Source: Linnemannia elongata
Taxonomy: Eukaryota > Mortierellomycota > Mortierellomycetes > Mortierellales > Mortierellaceae
DNA length: 64,000 bases
Reading direction: 5' to 3'
Assembly: GCA_036320915.1 (NCBI GenBank)
Contig: JAXBDG010000004.1
Coordinates: 1,426,001-1,490,000 of the forward strand
A program made the position numbers and the translations under genes. The number at the start of each line of letters is the position of its first letter. The first letter of the stretch is position 1. Positions 11,221 through 22,602 of the stretch are shown here, in pieces. The notes below the pieces were generated by a model that worked only from the letters and a program-made list of their open reading frames with translations, was not told the DNA's origin and ran no database searches.

Positions 11221-14200
11221 TTATTGGCGGGGATAGGGGAAGGGAGGCAGGTTGTTGTTGAAACCACCACGTCCTCCACGTTGAGCCGGTGGGCTGTTGT
11301 TGGCATGGCCGTACCAGCCCTGGGTGGGTGCCTGAGGAGCTGCTGCACCATGTCCGGGCAGGATGCCTGGTGGCAACGCTCCAGCATATCCTCCCCCTGG
11401 AGGCGCTCCATAGGCTGGTGCAGGAGGTCCGTAATTGTTAACTGGTGCAAACCCAGGAATTACTGGTGCTTGCTGCTGACCATAGCCCTGCTGCTGCTGC
11501 GGGAATCGTCCCGAGCCGCCGTTGTTGTTATTGTTGTAACCTCCACGACCACCACCGCCATATCCACCACCGCGTCCGCCACTACTATACCCACCGCCTC
11601 CGTTCATATAGTCGCCTTGTTGACCTCCTTGATAACCGCCTTGTTGGCTTCCTTGGTAGCCACCTTGTTGGGCGCCTTGATAACCGCCTTGATGACCACC
11701 CTGGTGATTACCACGGTGACCTCCATAACCGCCACGAGAGCTACCTCCTTGATTGTTGTAAGGATGAGGTCCGCGATCGTTTCCACGACCACTGTATCCG
11801 CCACCGTGGCCGTTGTGACCACTGTGACCGCTGTTGTCGTAGCCACCTTGGTGGCCACCGCCATATCCGCCATGGCCACCTCGTGAGCCACCACGGTGAC
11901 CAGAGTCTCCGTAGCCGCCCCGGCCACCACGTCCACCGCCATAGCCGACATGACCAGGGCGCGAGTCGTAGCCTTGGTAAGGATCCTGTCGAGGGAAGCG
12001 GGAACCATCATTGTTGGGCCCTCCGTTGTAACCGCCATATCCACCTTGTCCGCCTTGGTTGTTGTTGTAGGAACGGTCGTAGCTCTGACCAGGGTAGGTC
12101 CTGTCAGAAGCACCGCGGTTATCAGCAGTGAAGCCGCCGCGGCCACGAAAGCTTGTAGAGCCACCTCGGGCGTTGCGATCGAAACTGCCACCGTACTGGC
12201 CATTGCTCTGTCCACGATGGTTGTATCCACCACGGCCACCACGGAATCCTCCGCGGCCACCGCGGCCACCTCCTCTCTGTGTTCCGCCTCCGTTCCTGAT
12301 CCACTGGATATCATCGCCTGAAAGTACGCGCTTGGGTAAGTTGACGCCCTTGAGCAGCAATGAGGGGTGAATGTATCCTGCGGGCATCTTGGGGTTTGAG
12401 AAAATGACACTGATCGACTTGTCAACAGGAATGTCTTCCAAACCATAATCAACAAGAGGAGAAGGGAAGGAACTCCGAGGAATGCAGAATGGATCGCGCT
12501 TAGCGAGACCTAAAAGACGACCACTCTTCTTGTACTCCAGATCGTATTCTTCGCCTTCGCTGCGGGAGCTGTAAAGCTTGTCGCAAAGAGTGTCGTAAAG
12601 CTTGCTCTTCTCACTGATGAAAAGGACCTCCTGACCAAACTTGTTGCGCTCAACCTCGTCCTCAGTCAACTTGGGGTAGAGTGGTGCCATGGCGTCCAGC
12701 AGACGCTTAGGATCCAAGAAGGGAAGTAGGGCGACTCCTTGCCATGCAAACTTCTTGCCGTTCAAATCCATCTCAAAGTGCTCGGGGTAAAAGTCGATAA
12801 TAGGCGAATCCTCTTCGTACATGAGGGGCTGGAAAGCTGGGGGAATGTGTTGCTTACTCGCAGCAGGCAACACTCCCATCAACTGTTCGATAGGGTGGAA
12901 AGGCTGACCAACTTCAAAATTAACCTCAATATCGCCGATGTCAACAAAGTCCGAAGCAAAAGGAGAAAAGTGGTAGGGGTAGTACCACTGCCACGAAGGG
13001 CATCCTTGCATGTAGTACTTCATAACCCAGCAGCAGCCCTCAATATAGCTTTTGACGATACTGTAGAAGCAAAAGAAAATATAATTAGTATGCATTCCGC
13101 TGAACAACTACAGGCAGGTATGATCAGGCATAAGACGTCAGTTCACTTACGCTTTGCGAGCCTCGGTATCAGAAAGCTCAATGTGGAACTTGTTGCGGTA
13201 GTAACGCTCCTTGTACTCGGGCTCCCATAGCCTGACGTTGTCCTCTGGCTCTTCGTCATTGCTGACAGCCTTCTTCTTGGCGATGGCGGCAGGGATAGGA
13301 GTGGGTGTTGCAGCCGCTTCAGTGTCATCTTCCTCTTCATCGTTCGATGCCTCATCTTCATCCTCGACCTCAGCAATAGATCGCTTCCGGGGGTTGGCTT
13401 CGGCCATCTCGGTATCTGCTGAGGCAGCGGTCTCCTCGGCCGGCTTCTCCTCTGCAGATTCTGACTCCTTCTTCTCCTCGGTAGACTCTGTCTCCATCTT
13501 CTCCTCGCCTTCTTTCACTTCATCCTCCTTGGGAGCGTCAGCAGCAGCATCAGTGGTATCGGTGGCAGCGGTAGAGTTAGCTGCCTCGACAGGTTCATCG
13601 CTCTTGGCGAGGTCGGCCTTGAGCAACGCAGCAGCGGCATGGTTGGTGATAGTCCTCCTCTGAACCTTCTCCTCCATGATCTTCTTATTGAGAGCAGCAA
13701 CCTCCTTCTCAGCCTCGGCCTTGTTACTCAAACCCTTGACGGCAACAGCAGGCATCTCCCATACTTTGTTCTGGGAGAGGGCGGCGCCTCCTTGTTGAGA
13801 AGCATACATAGCTCTAGCCTCGTCCTCGACCTTCCTGCGCTTGTTGTTTTTAGCTCGACGCTCTTCCTTCTCGCGACGTTCCTGGAAGATTCCGTCCTCC
13901 TTCTTGCCGAGTTCGGTCATCAAGAATTGGGCGCGCTTGAGGTTGACATCGCCGTTGTGAGTCATGTATCCGCCCATCAATGGAAGGACCTGCTTCCAAA
14001 TCTCGATCAAGACGTCAATGGCGCCCTCGCGAGTCTCCAGAGAGGGAAGATGGGGCAAGAAATCGTTTCCGACAAAGAAGCACAGGAACACCCAGTCATC
14101 AATAGCCTGCTCAATGTCCCACTCAAAAGGCAGGTTCTCGACCTTGAGCTCCACCTCGAGATATTCACGGAGGATGCTGACGTTGAGGTAGATGTACGGT

Positions 14201-15751
14201 TTCTCAGTGACAGGTGGAGCCTTTTCATCGAAATCTCCCGACTTGACCTTGGCTTTGCCCTGGCATTGAGCAGCCATATGTCCCGTCTGGTTGCAAAGAA
14301 AGCATTTATTCTTTGAGCTGCCCTCCTGGAAAAACACATCCTCACGAAGCACCTTGAAGTAAGGCTCGTGTGTTCCAAGAGCCAACATGATCAGATCGGC
14401 GTCCTACAATAACAAGTTAGAAGGCCCATTATTAGTTTTGCACGTCGTCTTAATTTTGCGTTGAAGGATCAAATGAATAAATAATAATGAAGCGTGAGGT
14501 TGTCAAAGAATACTGCATACGTACCAATCCATAGATGACGTGGCTCGTGTTGGGGTTGTGGTGAGGTGCTGACCGTTGGGAGCGGATAAAGTTCATCATC
14601 TTGTGCTCACCCTCTCCGGGGACACTGCCGTCCGAAAGAATAACCTTCATATTCATCCAGCCAGGATCCTCATTCAGTTTTTTGGCGACCCAGAATCGTA
14701 GTGTCTTTCCGAGGTTGACCATGAAGGGTGTTCCTGGTGTAATACAGTTGGAGTCAAACTTTTGTTCCTTGTCGTGATCCGGGCGCTGTGCTTTCAACTC
14801 GGCTATTAGTAAAGATATTAAATGATAACATGAGTTAATACAGAGTTTGACAAAGAAATAAAATAAAGTATTGTGTATTAACATCACACCGACAAAAACG
14901 TCCGGATGCTTGATAGGTCCCGCAGATCGTGAACAGGGAGGTATATATACCTGTAAGCTCCTCCCATGCGGCTTCCTCACTTGCTGCCTTCTCCTTGGCT
15001 TCTTGCGCAGTCCTGAAACGTCTTGACCGCTGCTGGTTCATCTTTGCACGAGGGGCAACTCCATCTAAATCGTCAGTGCATCCAATAAAAAGGGTCATTA
15101 GTGGCGTTGCATCATTTGTGGGCAGGGATATGTATGAAAGACAAACGACGACAGTGCATGAAAATAAAATTGCATAGGAAGCGAGGCCTTACCGACAGCC
15201 ATATAAAGCAACTTGCGGGGTCGGACCATGTTGACAATGCGCTCAATATAGGCAAAGATAGCAACCATCATCTCTTCTTCGTTCGCTGGTGGCGGCTATT
15301 ATGGGAGTGATAGAGGCAATACATAAGAGCAATAATTTGATTAGTGGAGGAGAATAGATGTGATGTGTCGGATCGGCTTTGTGGTTAAATAACTGCAGCT
15401 GGAGGTAGGGTCTCGTTGCAGTACCTTTCCTTCAGGTTTACAGCAAGGATGAATAATGTTATTCATATCCAGGTATAAGTAATCGTTCTCCTCGTTGTTA
15501 GGGTTGGGTTGGGTGATGTCAATGGGGACAACGACACCGTTGATCTCCTTTGGCTTTTCCTCGACGACATTGGTTGTGATCTTGGGGTACTTGTTAGCAA
15601 GCCTACATTGAGGAATCAATAATAATAATGATAATAACAATGTATGTTGAGTGAGTATTTCGTGTTACGCCTGGCTCAAGATCCTGTCAAGTCCAATCAA
15701 CAGCAAGGTCTAAAGTCGTTGTTACCATCTGAAGAGGGCGGGAACTCCCAT
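11221..15751 (-). CDS. RAT1: Nuclear 5'-3' exoribonuclease Rat1/Xrn2 with long RGG tail
   Basis: Processive 5'-monophosphate exonuclease that acts in the nucleus in transcription termination and rRNA processing. Exons (minus strand, in order) are 15726-15751, 15425-15602, 15193-15295, 14951-15064, 14525-14802, 13151-14403 and 11221-13060, giving 1263 residues. The protein opens with [15 protein letters not shown]. Catalytic acidic motifs are visible in [37 protein letters not shown] and [21 protein letters not shown] zinc knuckle ([14 protein letters not shown]) is present as in animal XRN2. The tower region has [17 protein letters not shown] long acidic/Ala-rich insert lies around 13240-13650. 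The last 360 or so residues (11221-12300) are RGG/YGG/GGYQ-rich, so the protein is longer than I recall for the yeast enzyme. It shares a 562-base divergent promoter with the UBX gene. Confidence 0.95.
11240..12300 (-). repeat. Gly-rich RGG/YGG/GGYQG coding repeat in Rat1/Xrn2 tail
   Basis: About 350 codons encode tandem imperfect units such as GGYQG, RGGRGG and SGHGG. A block of GGYQG-type units (about 11600-11700) is almost regular. The frame stays open throughout, so this is a coding repeat. It is a typical RNA-binding, arginine-methylation-prone, disordered segment. Confidence 0.85.
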
Positions 15752-16313
15752 GGTGAAGGAAGGGGTGGGGGAGGGGGGAGGGGGACGGGGAAGAAGGGAG
15801 AGTGAGGATGATGTGTGAAGAGTGTGGAAGGCGGGTGAAGAGTGAGTGAAAGGGTGGCACAGCGTTCAAGCGATTTAGAGGCAATAAAACTTTTATCTTT
15901 CAGCGAATTGGTGGTGTGACTGCCCAACAAACTACGTACGCGGTTGGAGTGATGTTGCATATGCAAAGTTGCGAACGAAGAAAAAAAGTCAAAGGCAAAA
16001 AAAAGGCACGCACGCTATCGTCCCTTCCTTGACACATACAGAACAGACTTTCAACAGAAAAAAAAAAAAAGAAGTTTGTCCACGCTTCCTCCCGTCGTTA
16101 CTCCTTCTTGTGCTTGCTCTCCTTTTCTTTTCTCTTCCGCGCTTTTCAGGTCTTCCTCTCCTTTTTTTACGTTCCCTATCTTTCTTTCGCTTTTCCACTT
16201 TTCCTTCTTCTTTCTCTTCCACGTTTTCCGTCATTCTTTCTCCCACCCTTTTCATTGCACACTTCTCCCACCACTTCAACTCCTCTCCTCACATTCATCA
16301 AACAACAACAAAC
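15752..16313. promoter_or_regulatory. Divergent promoter between Rat1/Xrn2 and UBX genes
   Basis: A gene-free stretch of 562 bases separates the two start codons. It is pyrimidine-rich toward the UBX gene and purine-rich (on the plus strand) toward Xrn2, so both genes have C/T-rich leaders in their own sense. No clear TATA box was identified. Confidence 0.5.
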
Positions 16314-19024
16314 ATGGACAGCATCAACTCTGAGGACATTGTCCAGTTCTGCGCCATCACCTCCGCCGACCCCGATGTCGCCTCCAACTACCTCACCGTA
16401 AGCCCTGACATGCTGACAAATATACCCCACTCTGACAGCTCTTGCCTTTGTCGTACCACAAAAAAAAAAAAAAAAAAAAAAAAAAGCACGCAAGTCTGAG
16501 GTCAAGGCCACTAATACACTCTTCTATTTTGTTCTGCGTATTTCCTGTTGTCTCTCCCTCCGACATACACAATGTACACGACTCCTAATTTTTCTTTTAT
16601 CAAGGTCTGCGATGGATCACTTGACCGCGCTATCACCCTGTACATGGAGAGCGGAGGAATCGACCTGTCAGGAACTGCCTCAACCCCCAGTAACAACAAC
16701 AATAGCAACGTCAGCAGAGGCGAGCGTCGTTCACGGTCATCCTCCAATGACGGATCTGGTGATTTTGGAGGCTTCGATCAGGACGAAGAGTTGGCACGTT
16801 CACTCCAAGAAGAGGATTCCAGGGCTGCCCAATCTATCCGTGCACCAATTGCTCCCAGACACGAAATGCTCCTAGGCGACGACTATGGTGGCCACAGCAG
16901 CAGCTCCATGTTCCACAGTGGCTCCTCCAGTAAGTTAGATCTTCTTTGTTCGTGTGGTTGTGGGTTGCCACCATTATGTGGTTTGATATGAAATTTCGCC
17001 ACAAAGGGACGAGGAGGCATCTGCCTCAAAACGAAGGGTGTCTCCAGGAGTCCTATTAGCATTACAGCATCACAAAGGCAGTGGAGAGAAGGGCTTGGCT
17101 TTGGTGTTCAAATGAAGGAGTTCTCCTATATGAAACGAAAACAAGGAGAAGAGACTGGAGAAGAACACGGCTTGAGTTCATTGTCAATGGCGAAAAGAAG
17201 TCTTCAGAAAATGAGAAACAGATAGAGTCGGGCTATAGCTTTTACTAAACACCATTGCAGGAACCAGGCATGGATGACGTCCCCGTACTTAGAGAAACGG
17301 AGCCGAGATAAGGCTTTGATCAACATATCGCTTGCAGGAACCGTACAAGTATGACGTCTGCATACCTGACCACTGTTGTTTCGGCTGTATGTCTTTTCAA
17401 TAGGGGCCCGTGCTGCTCCCTCAGTGTTCTTGCCCCCAGATTCCTCTACTCTTGCTCGTGATGCTTTCCGCGACTTTGCTGCCGAAGCTGCCACAATGGG
17501 AGGGGATTCAAGCCCAAAGACTTCGCGTCTGGCTGACCTGTTTAAGGCACCACTTGATATGATGGCTAGAGGAGACTTTGATCAGGTAAAGAAAATCTCG
17601 ATGCCATTTATTACTTTGCACTGCCATTACATAATTCACATACCTGCGATACTTACAGCCATTCTCTCTCTATTATCGACTCTAGAGCCGAAATGTCGCC
17701 AAGAACGAAACAAAGTGGCTCATGGTCAACATTCAGGAAGCTGGAGTGTTTGCTTGTCAGGTGTTGAACCGTGATCTCTGGAGCGATCAAAGCGTCAAGG
17801 AGATTGTCAAGGAGAACTTTATCTTTTTGCAGGTACGACGCGACTTTTTGTGTCCTGATTGAGGCTTGAGTTCTCATCTCAACGTGATTACAACGACTTC
17901 TTCGCCATTCAAATCTGACTCGACCCTTTTTATATATCTGTGAGCACAGTTCTACTCTGATAGCGTGGAGGGCAAGAAGTATGCGGCATACTACCCACTG
18001 AAGACCTTCCCACATATTGCGATCATCGACCCACGCACAGGTGAGCCTGGAATACCATTGGAAGTAGCAAATCGCAGAGTGTACGTATGCGTATTGGCCA
18101 GTACTAACGTGAGTCAAATTTTGGTTGTACTACGCGTTTTCTTCAATTAGCCGAGAGAATGCATGTCTGGAGCAAGACGATCGACCCAGTTGACTTTCTT
18201 TCGGATGGTATGTAATTTTTGATCATGATAATTTTGTCCGCAGACTGAGACTTAGAACTATAGTCGCTAAAAGCCTGCCTTCTTCTCTCGTTGATTCTAG
18301 TCTCTGAATTTCTCGATATGCACTCGCTCACGGACTCTGCCTCAAAGCCTTCGCTGCCAAAGAAAAAGAAGATTGTCAAGGACGTATCAGACATGACTGA
18401 GGAGGAGCAGCTCCAGGCAGCGATGATGGCTTCGATGGGCGGCGATGCGTCCAGTGCCATCGACATCCCTGATGAGGAGCCCGAAGACGTTTCAACGCCA
18501 TTGGAGGAAGAAGGTAGGCTTGCTTATTATTTGATTAGTATGAGGTCAATATCTTCGGCAGATGAAAGGTGCAAAGTATTAATCATCGTGTTTTCATTAT
18601 TCGTGCGCTTAGATCCTCTACCTGAGGTTGAAGTTGTCGAGGAGTCCGTGTTCGATAGCATAAAGCCTGTGCGCCACGAGGAGCCTACCGATTTGGCCAC
18701 CTCCACAAGAATTGGTTTCCGTCTCAGCGATGGATCGCGGTTGATGCACCGGTTCCCCAAGTCTGCACCCGTCCGTGCGTTGTTCGAATATATCAAGTCT
18801 GAAGTTGAAGATGCCCGCACTCAACAGTTTGAGGCAAGTTGATTTCTATGCCTTTTCTGACTCAAATTGCTCTTCGATGAGGTCCAGTTGTTTGCTAACC
18901 ATACTCGAAATGTATTTCTGCTGTAAAATAGTTGGTCTTTATCGGCAAGCAGCTTCTGGATGACATTGACAAGACTCTCACGGAGGTTGGCGTCGAGAAC
19001 GCCCAGATCATGGTTCAGATGTGA
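16314..19024 (+). CDS. UBA-UAS-UIM-UBX ubiquitin adaptor (UBXN7/Ubx5-like)
   Basis: Likely adaptor that links ubiquitinated substrates to the Cdc48/p97 ATPase. Exons are 16314-16397, 16605-16929, 17404-17585, 17686-17832, 17950-18040, 18151-18207, 18301-18513, 18613-18833 and 18932-19024, giving 470 residues, close to the human UBXN7 length. Visible domains in order: a UBA-like N terminus (residues 1-45), an early UIM-like helix EELARSLQEED, a thioredoxin-fold UAS domain (LADLFKAP..., KWLMVNIQ, FPHIAIIDPRTG), a second UIM (EEEQLQAAMMASM), and a C-terminal UBX fold (RIGFRLSDGSR...FPKSAPVR...). The UBX loop reads R-F-P-K rather than the usual FPR, a conservative change at the Cdc48 contact. Intron 2 is long (474 bases) and contains nothing I recognise. 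Intron 8 starts with GC (18834), fitting AG|GCAAGT. Confidence 0.9.
16460..16485. repeat. A26 homopolymer inside UBX intron 1
   Basis: Run of 26 A within the first intron of the UBX gene (16398-16604). Purely a sequence observation; no function is claimed. Confidence 0.85.
18834..18931 (+). other. GC-AG intron 8 of the UBX gene
   Basis: The exon ends TTTGAG and the intron begins GCAAGT and ends ATAG, and the reading frame is exactly restored in the UBX domain (QQFE joined to LVFIGK). No GT donor in the neighbourhood preserves the frame. AG|GCAAGT is the standard strong consensus for GC donors. Confidence 0.85.
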
Positions 19025-19301
19025 ACAACCTTTTCAAGTAACGAATTAGAGTCGAGAACAGGCGCAACGCTCTTGGATGACATGCACTTTTTTTTGCAAC
19101 ACATCGGAGATTCGTACCCAGAATACAAACAAAAAACCCCTTCTTTTACACATACACCAGCACTCCATTCTACAGTGAACCTTGCATTGTCGTCTAGCAA
19201 AAAGCTTTTACAGAAACAAAAATATTCAAAAAAAGAGTTATCCAGCGTTTATTGTACAAGGTTGTTGTTAGTGTTTCCTGAAGAGACTGAATGTTCTCTT
19301 C

Positions 19302-19871
19302 CTACTTGGCGGTCCTGAAGAGCTTCTGGAAGAATGTGGGGCCCTTCTTTCCGATAGCCTCGAAGTTCTTCTTGGCAGTCTCCTTTTCCAGCATGTCGAC
19401 GAGCTTTGAGTAGTAGTTGGGGTTGCTGGCGGGCGTCAACAGCTTTGGCGAAAGTGGGTACTATTAAGTCATTCACATTCAAAAGGATGGTATCAGTCAG
19501 CGTACTCAGGCAAGGATTCGTTCCAATGCCTTATCCGGCATGTTCGGTCCTATTTTCTCCTGCTCCTCAAGTGAACAGACAAACAAATAAAAATTGCTGT
19601 ATTCCTGTCGTACCTTCTGCTTGAACTCGTTGTGTGTGATCTTTTGAAGGGCCTCGAGCTGCACCTGGGCGTCCTTAATTCTTGAGGCGAGGGTATCTTG
19701 GCTACCAGTGCTGGCTGTGAGGGGAGATCGGAAGGACTCTGTGACTTGGCTCCGGAGAGCGGTCTTCATGTTGCGTGTGGGGCGGATGGGATCTGCAGGC
19801 CACTTGTTGATGACGCGGAGGAATGACCGGTAGAGCGAGGGAACTGACTGTTGTGCTGTTGCTGATGCCAT
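19302..19871 (-). CDS. Cbp6/UQCC2-like mitochondrial complex III assembly factor
   Basis: Exons 19614-19871 and 19302-19460 join in phase to give 138 residues. The N terminus SLYRSFLRVINKWPADPxRP, the TALRxQVTESFR segment and the KYP motif across the exon junction follow the pattern of UQCC2/Cbp6, small mitochondrial proteins that bind newly made cytochrome b and help its translation and assembly into complex III. In the LYR-motif proteins the YRxLLR start looks similar, so an LYR family assignment is the main alternative. The protein is basic at both ends. It converges with the UBX gene, leaving 277 bases between stop codons. Confidence 0.7.
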
Positions 19872-20373
19872 GGTTGATGTCTTTGCTGAATGGTCCTGAA
19901 AAGAGGTGAGTGCTGAGAAGGGCGACAGGGCCAGGTACGATTTTTGTTTATCTCAGCTGGTAAGTCTCGGGCTGGTGACTGCTTTGTAGATGATCTTAAC
20001 GGGCGACATGAATGGTCAGTTGTCGAAAATCAATGCAATGCGCAGAGCTATCTGTTCGTTTCAATGTGGTTGCCTCGTTTGGATGACGCAATTGATAAAA
20101 AACTGTGGACGATCCCTGATATGACGATCTGACTGATGCCAGGGTCAACACCTGGGACCCTTGGACTAGCTGATCATGGCGTCTCGGCGAACTGGACAGT
20201 TTATGAACGAAGTGACTGCCAGGCGCGTTCATCTACAGGTTGCCAGCAATTTGCCAAGCTGTTAACGGACAAGCAAGCAAGCACGCAGCTATTTTTGCGT
20301 TTGTGTTTCTCACGCATTTGTTTTCTTTCCTTTCCTCTCATCAACTTTTTCTCACTTCTCCACAGGTCACACC
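19872..20373. promoter_or_regulatory. Divergent promoter between Cbp6-like and membrane-protein genes
   Basis: A gap of 502 bases with no gene. Pyrimidine-rich sequence at 20285-20370 immediately precedes the ATG at 20374, as in other promoters of this window. Confidence 0.45.
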
Positions 20374-21471
20374 ATGCTTATCTCAAACTCCATCGCCCGT
20401 GGCGCGATCGGGACCCTCTCGGTCGCCACAGGACTCAGCATCCTCTTCTACCTCCTCCAGGCAACCCCCGAATACATTGAACCTCGCGCCCTAAAGTGTC
20501 TCATCCCAACTTTGGCAGCGGAAGACACCCATATCCCTGTACCCGTGATCGACCGTATTGTCTGTATCCTCCGTCCTTATTTTGAGGACAGCACGCGTAC
20601 CGACTATGGTCGTCTGGTCTTGATGCAGCTGTGTTCCTTCTTGGCATCCATCATGTTCCTTTCGATCGTCGAGGCCAGTCGTAAGGGCAACCATTGGTCC
20701 CTCATGTCGTGCTCACCCTTCTCAGCTCTCTTCTCGTACCTGACCGGTATTGGTATCTACTTACCTGTCATCTTTGTCCCTCTCTCGATCAAGAGCCGCT
20801 CCCGTGTAGAGTTGACTGCTGCTGGGTCTTCTATCTCCCTGGCAAGAGTCTATGCCTTGATTGTTACTGAGGTCGCACTCTGGTTCAGTGTTGCTGTCTT
20901 GTTCGCCCCTGGACCCACTGTTGTTGGAGAAGAAAACTCGTGGATCCCTCTGAGCACTGCCGTTAACATTGTCATCATGTTCTCGCTCTGGTTCGTCTAC
21001 ACGCCCTTGACTTGGTTCTTCGAGCTGACAGGACTGGCCACGCTCAAAGGCAAGTCTGACGCGCAAAAGACCGAGCAGGACAGGAACGCACGTCGCCTGC
21101 TCCGAGACACCTTCTTGGTCACGGCAGGAATCAATGCAGGACTTTACTATGTTAGTCTGTTTGGCTTCTGGCACGGAACTACGCCTATCGAGCATATCCT
21201 CAAAGCCTTTGACCACGGCTTTCGCGTTGAGCATCTCATGTACGCGCCCGCGTACCTTTTACTCTGGGACCATTTTGGCGCGATTGCTGGTGGATTGTTC
21301 TGGGTTCTGACGGATGCGCAATCAATTGCTGACCCCCTGTTGTATTTGGTCCTGGCTGTCCTTGTCTCGCCTGGCTCTGCGTTGATGATCCATGCCGCTA
21401 AGAGGGAGCAGCGTCTTTTGAAGTATGTCCAATCCTTGGGCAACTCTAACAAGAAGCTCAAGACCAAGTAA
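20374..21471 (+). CDS. Uncharacterised multi-pass membrane protein
   Basis: A single uninterrupted frame of 365 residues; only this gene, the sirtuin and the small 73-residue protein lack introns here. I do not recognise the family. Hydrophobic segments lie at about residues 9-29, 84-103, 118-141, 156-178, 194-216, 249-270, 290-312 and 322-342, so seven or eight spans are likely. There is a charged loop at 217-245 (LKGKSDAQKTEQDRNARRLL) and a basic C terminus (KREQRLLKYVQ..KKLKTK). Conserved-looking residues include a histidine in FWHGTTPIEH and the segment RVEHLMYAPAYLLLWDHFG. Codon use matches neighbouring real genes and the ATG follows a pyrimidine-rich promoter. It converges with the FHA gene with only 67 bases between stop codons. 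Confidence 0.85.
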   Translation: MLISNSIARGAIGTLSVATGLSILFYLLQATPEYIEPRALKCLIPTLAAEDTHIPVPVIDRIVCILRPYFEDSTRTDYGRLVLMQLCSFLASIMFLSIVEASRKGNHWSLMSCSPFSALFSYLTGIGIYLPVIFVPLSIKSRSRVELTAAGSSISLARVYALIVTEVALWFSVAVLFAPGPTVVGEENSWIPLSTAVNIVIMFSLWFVYTPLTWFFELTGLATLKGKSDAQKTEQDRNARRLLRDTFLVTAGINAGLYYVSLFGFWHGTTPIEHILKAFDHGFRVEHLMYAPAYLLLWDHFGAIAGGLFWVLTDAQSIADPLLYLVLAVLVSPGSALMIHAAKREQRLLKYVQSLGNSNKKLKTK

Positions 21472-21492
21472 TCAACTTGAACACATAACAAA

Positions 21493-21498
21493 AATAAA
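21493..21498 (+). terminator. Candidate poly(A) signal of the membrane-protein gene
   Basis: AATAAA 22 bases after the stop at 21471 and within the 67-base gap to the convergent FHA gene, so transcripts of the two genes probably overlap. Confidence 0.45.
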
Positions 21499-21538
21499 AA
21501 TGGAGTCGATTCAATTATTTACACTATGGTTATATTAT

Positions 21539-22602
21539 TCAATGACCTTCGTCGGAATTGGACTCATTACCCGAGTCGGTGAGTTCCTCGCAGATGAAGC
21601 TGGACTCTGCCGAGATATCGCTGGATCGAGCTTCGACGTCCATGGCGTCCTCCTTGTCAGACTCGGACGTGTTTTCCGAATCGTCGACAATCTCCATCCT
21701 GTGGACGATATCATTGTAGTTGTGCTGTATATTTGTCGGGTCCTGAGCACGAGCTAAGTTGGTATTGACAGTATTTGCTGCAGCGGCAGCAGTGAATGTG
21801 ATGGCATTTATGGTGGTGCTTGAGGCGGGTGCCCTTGATGCTGACGGTGAATCCGCCTTTAATTTCTCTGTGAATCCAGATGTCGTTGTTGCAGTTGGAG
21901 GTTCGGGTTTCTTAAATGGAGGTGCGGAACGCGGGAAGGCGGGTGGTGGTCTCAAGGGCGACGACGTATTACCACTGCTGCCATTACCGACAGGAGACCC
22001 CTTTCTGGTGCTCTTGTCCTGTACCGTACTCGACTCACTGTTGAGCACCTGTACTTGAACTCGAAATTTGTCCTTTTTGTTCGTCATTGAGAAAAATGGT
22101 GGCAAAATTGCTCTCTTAAAAAAAGGGTCTCATGAAGAAATGAGATGTCATGCGCAATGCGTCAAAACTGAACGCTGAGAAACCCTGTATGGTAAGCGTA
22201 TTTTTACCTCGATAAGGGTAATGAAATCGCCGTCTTTGACCTTGGAGGGTATGTCGTTGGAGAGTACTGTGCCGTTGAGTGAAGATCGGTTGGTCCCAAG
22301 GTTCGTGATTGTGATTTCGTCTCCCTGTGAGGTCAGCTGGACTGCATTGAATGAATGACGGACAAAGAAGGAGGGTAAGTATTCATGTATTAATTACTCT
22401 TGTTTTTCCCTCAAGTCGTGCTGCTTCAAATAATCGTCTGTAAAAAGGATGCTTTGGATGCGCGTCATTTGCCTTGTTTGCGACTGATATGAGGGGATTT
22501 GACGCCTACGAAGGTGTTCCTGCCAATGATGAGTGTCGTATCCAGGAGGAGATGCACGACCTGTCCTGTCTCTATGAATGTTAGTGTTGCGACTGTCGTC
22601 AT
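21539..22602 (-). CDS. FHA-domain protein of PNKP/aprataxin/APLF type with acidic tail
   Basis: Exons 22473-22602, 22208-22341 and 21539-22114 give 279 residues. Intron 1 (22342-22472) uses a GC donor, CAAG|GCAAAT; this junction gives SRKQ joined to VQLTSQGDE, exactly the spacing of the FHA fold seen in PNKP, aprataxin and APLF, where SRxQ replaces the more usual SRxH. The FHA domain spans about residues 1-95: IIGR, SPHISRKQ, then TNLGTNRSSLNG and KVKDGDFITL. Such domains bind phosphothreonine/phosphoserine in repair scaffolds such as XRCC1 and XRCC4. The remaining 180 residues are Pro/Ser-rich and end in an acidic stretch. No nuclease, kinase or zinc finger is seen, so this may be a stand-alone adaptor. 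The ATG at 22602 was chosen because upstream sequence is low-complexity; upstream in-frame codons exist. Confidence 0.75.
22342..22472 (-). other. GC-AG intron 1 of the FHA gene
   Basis: Donor CAAG|GCAAAT and acceptor ATGCAG. It removes a stop codon that otherwise follows SRKQ within three codons and restores the FHA frame. No GT donor nearby gives a continuous FHA domain. Confidence 0.75.

Noticed and set aside
22440..22480. Frameshift or pseudogene in the FHA gene
   Set aside because: The break after SRKQ is explained by a GC-AG intron that restores a complete FHA fold, so no mutation needs to be assumed.
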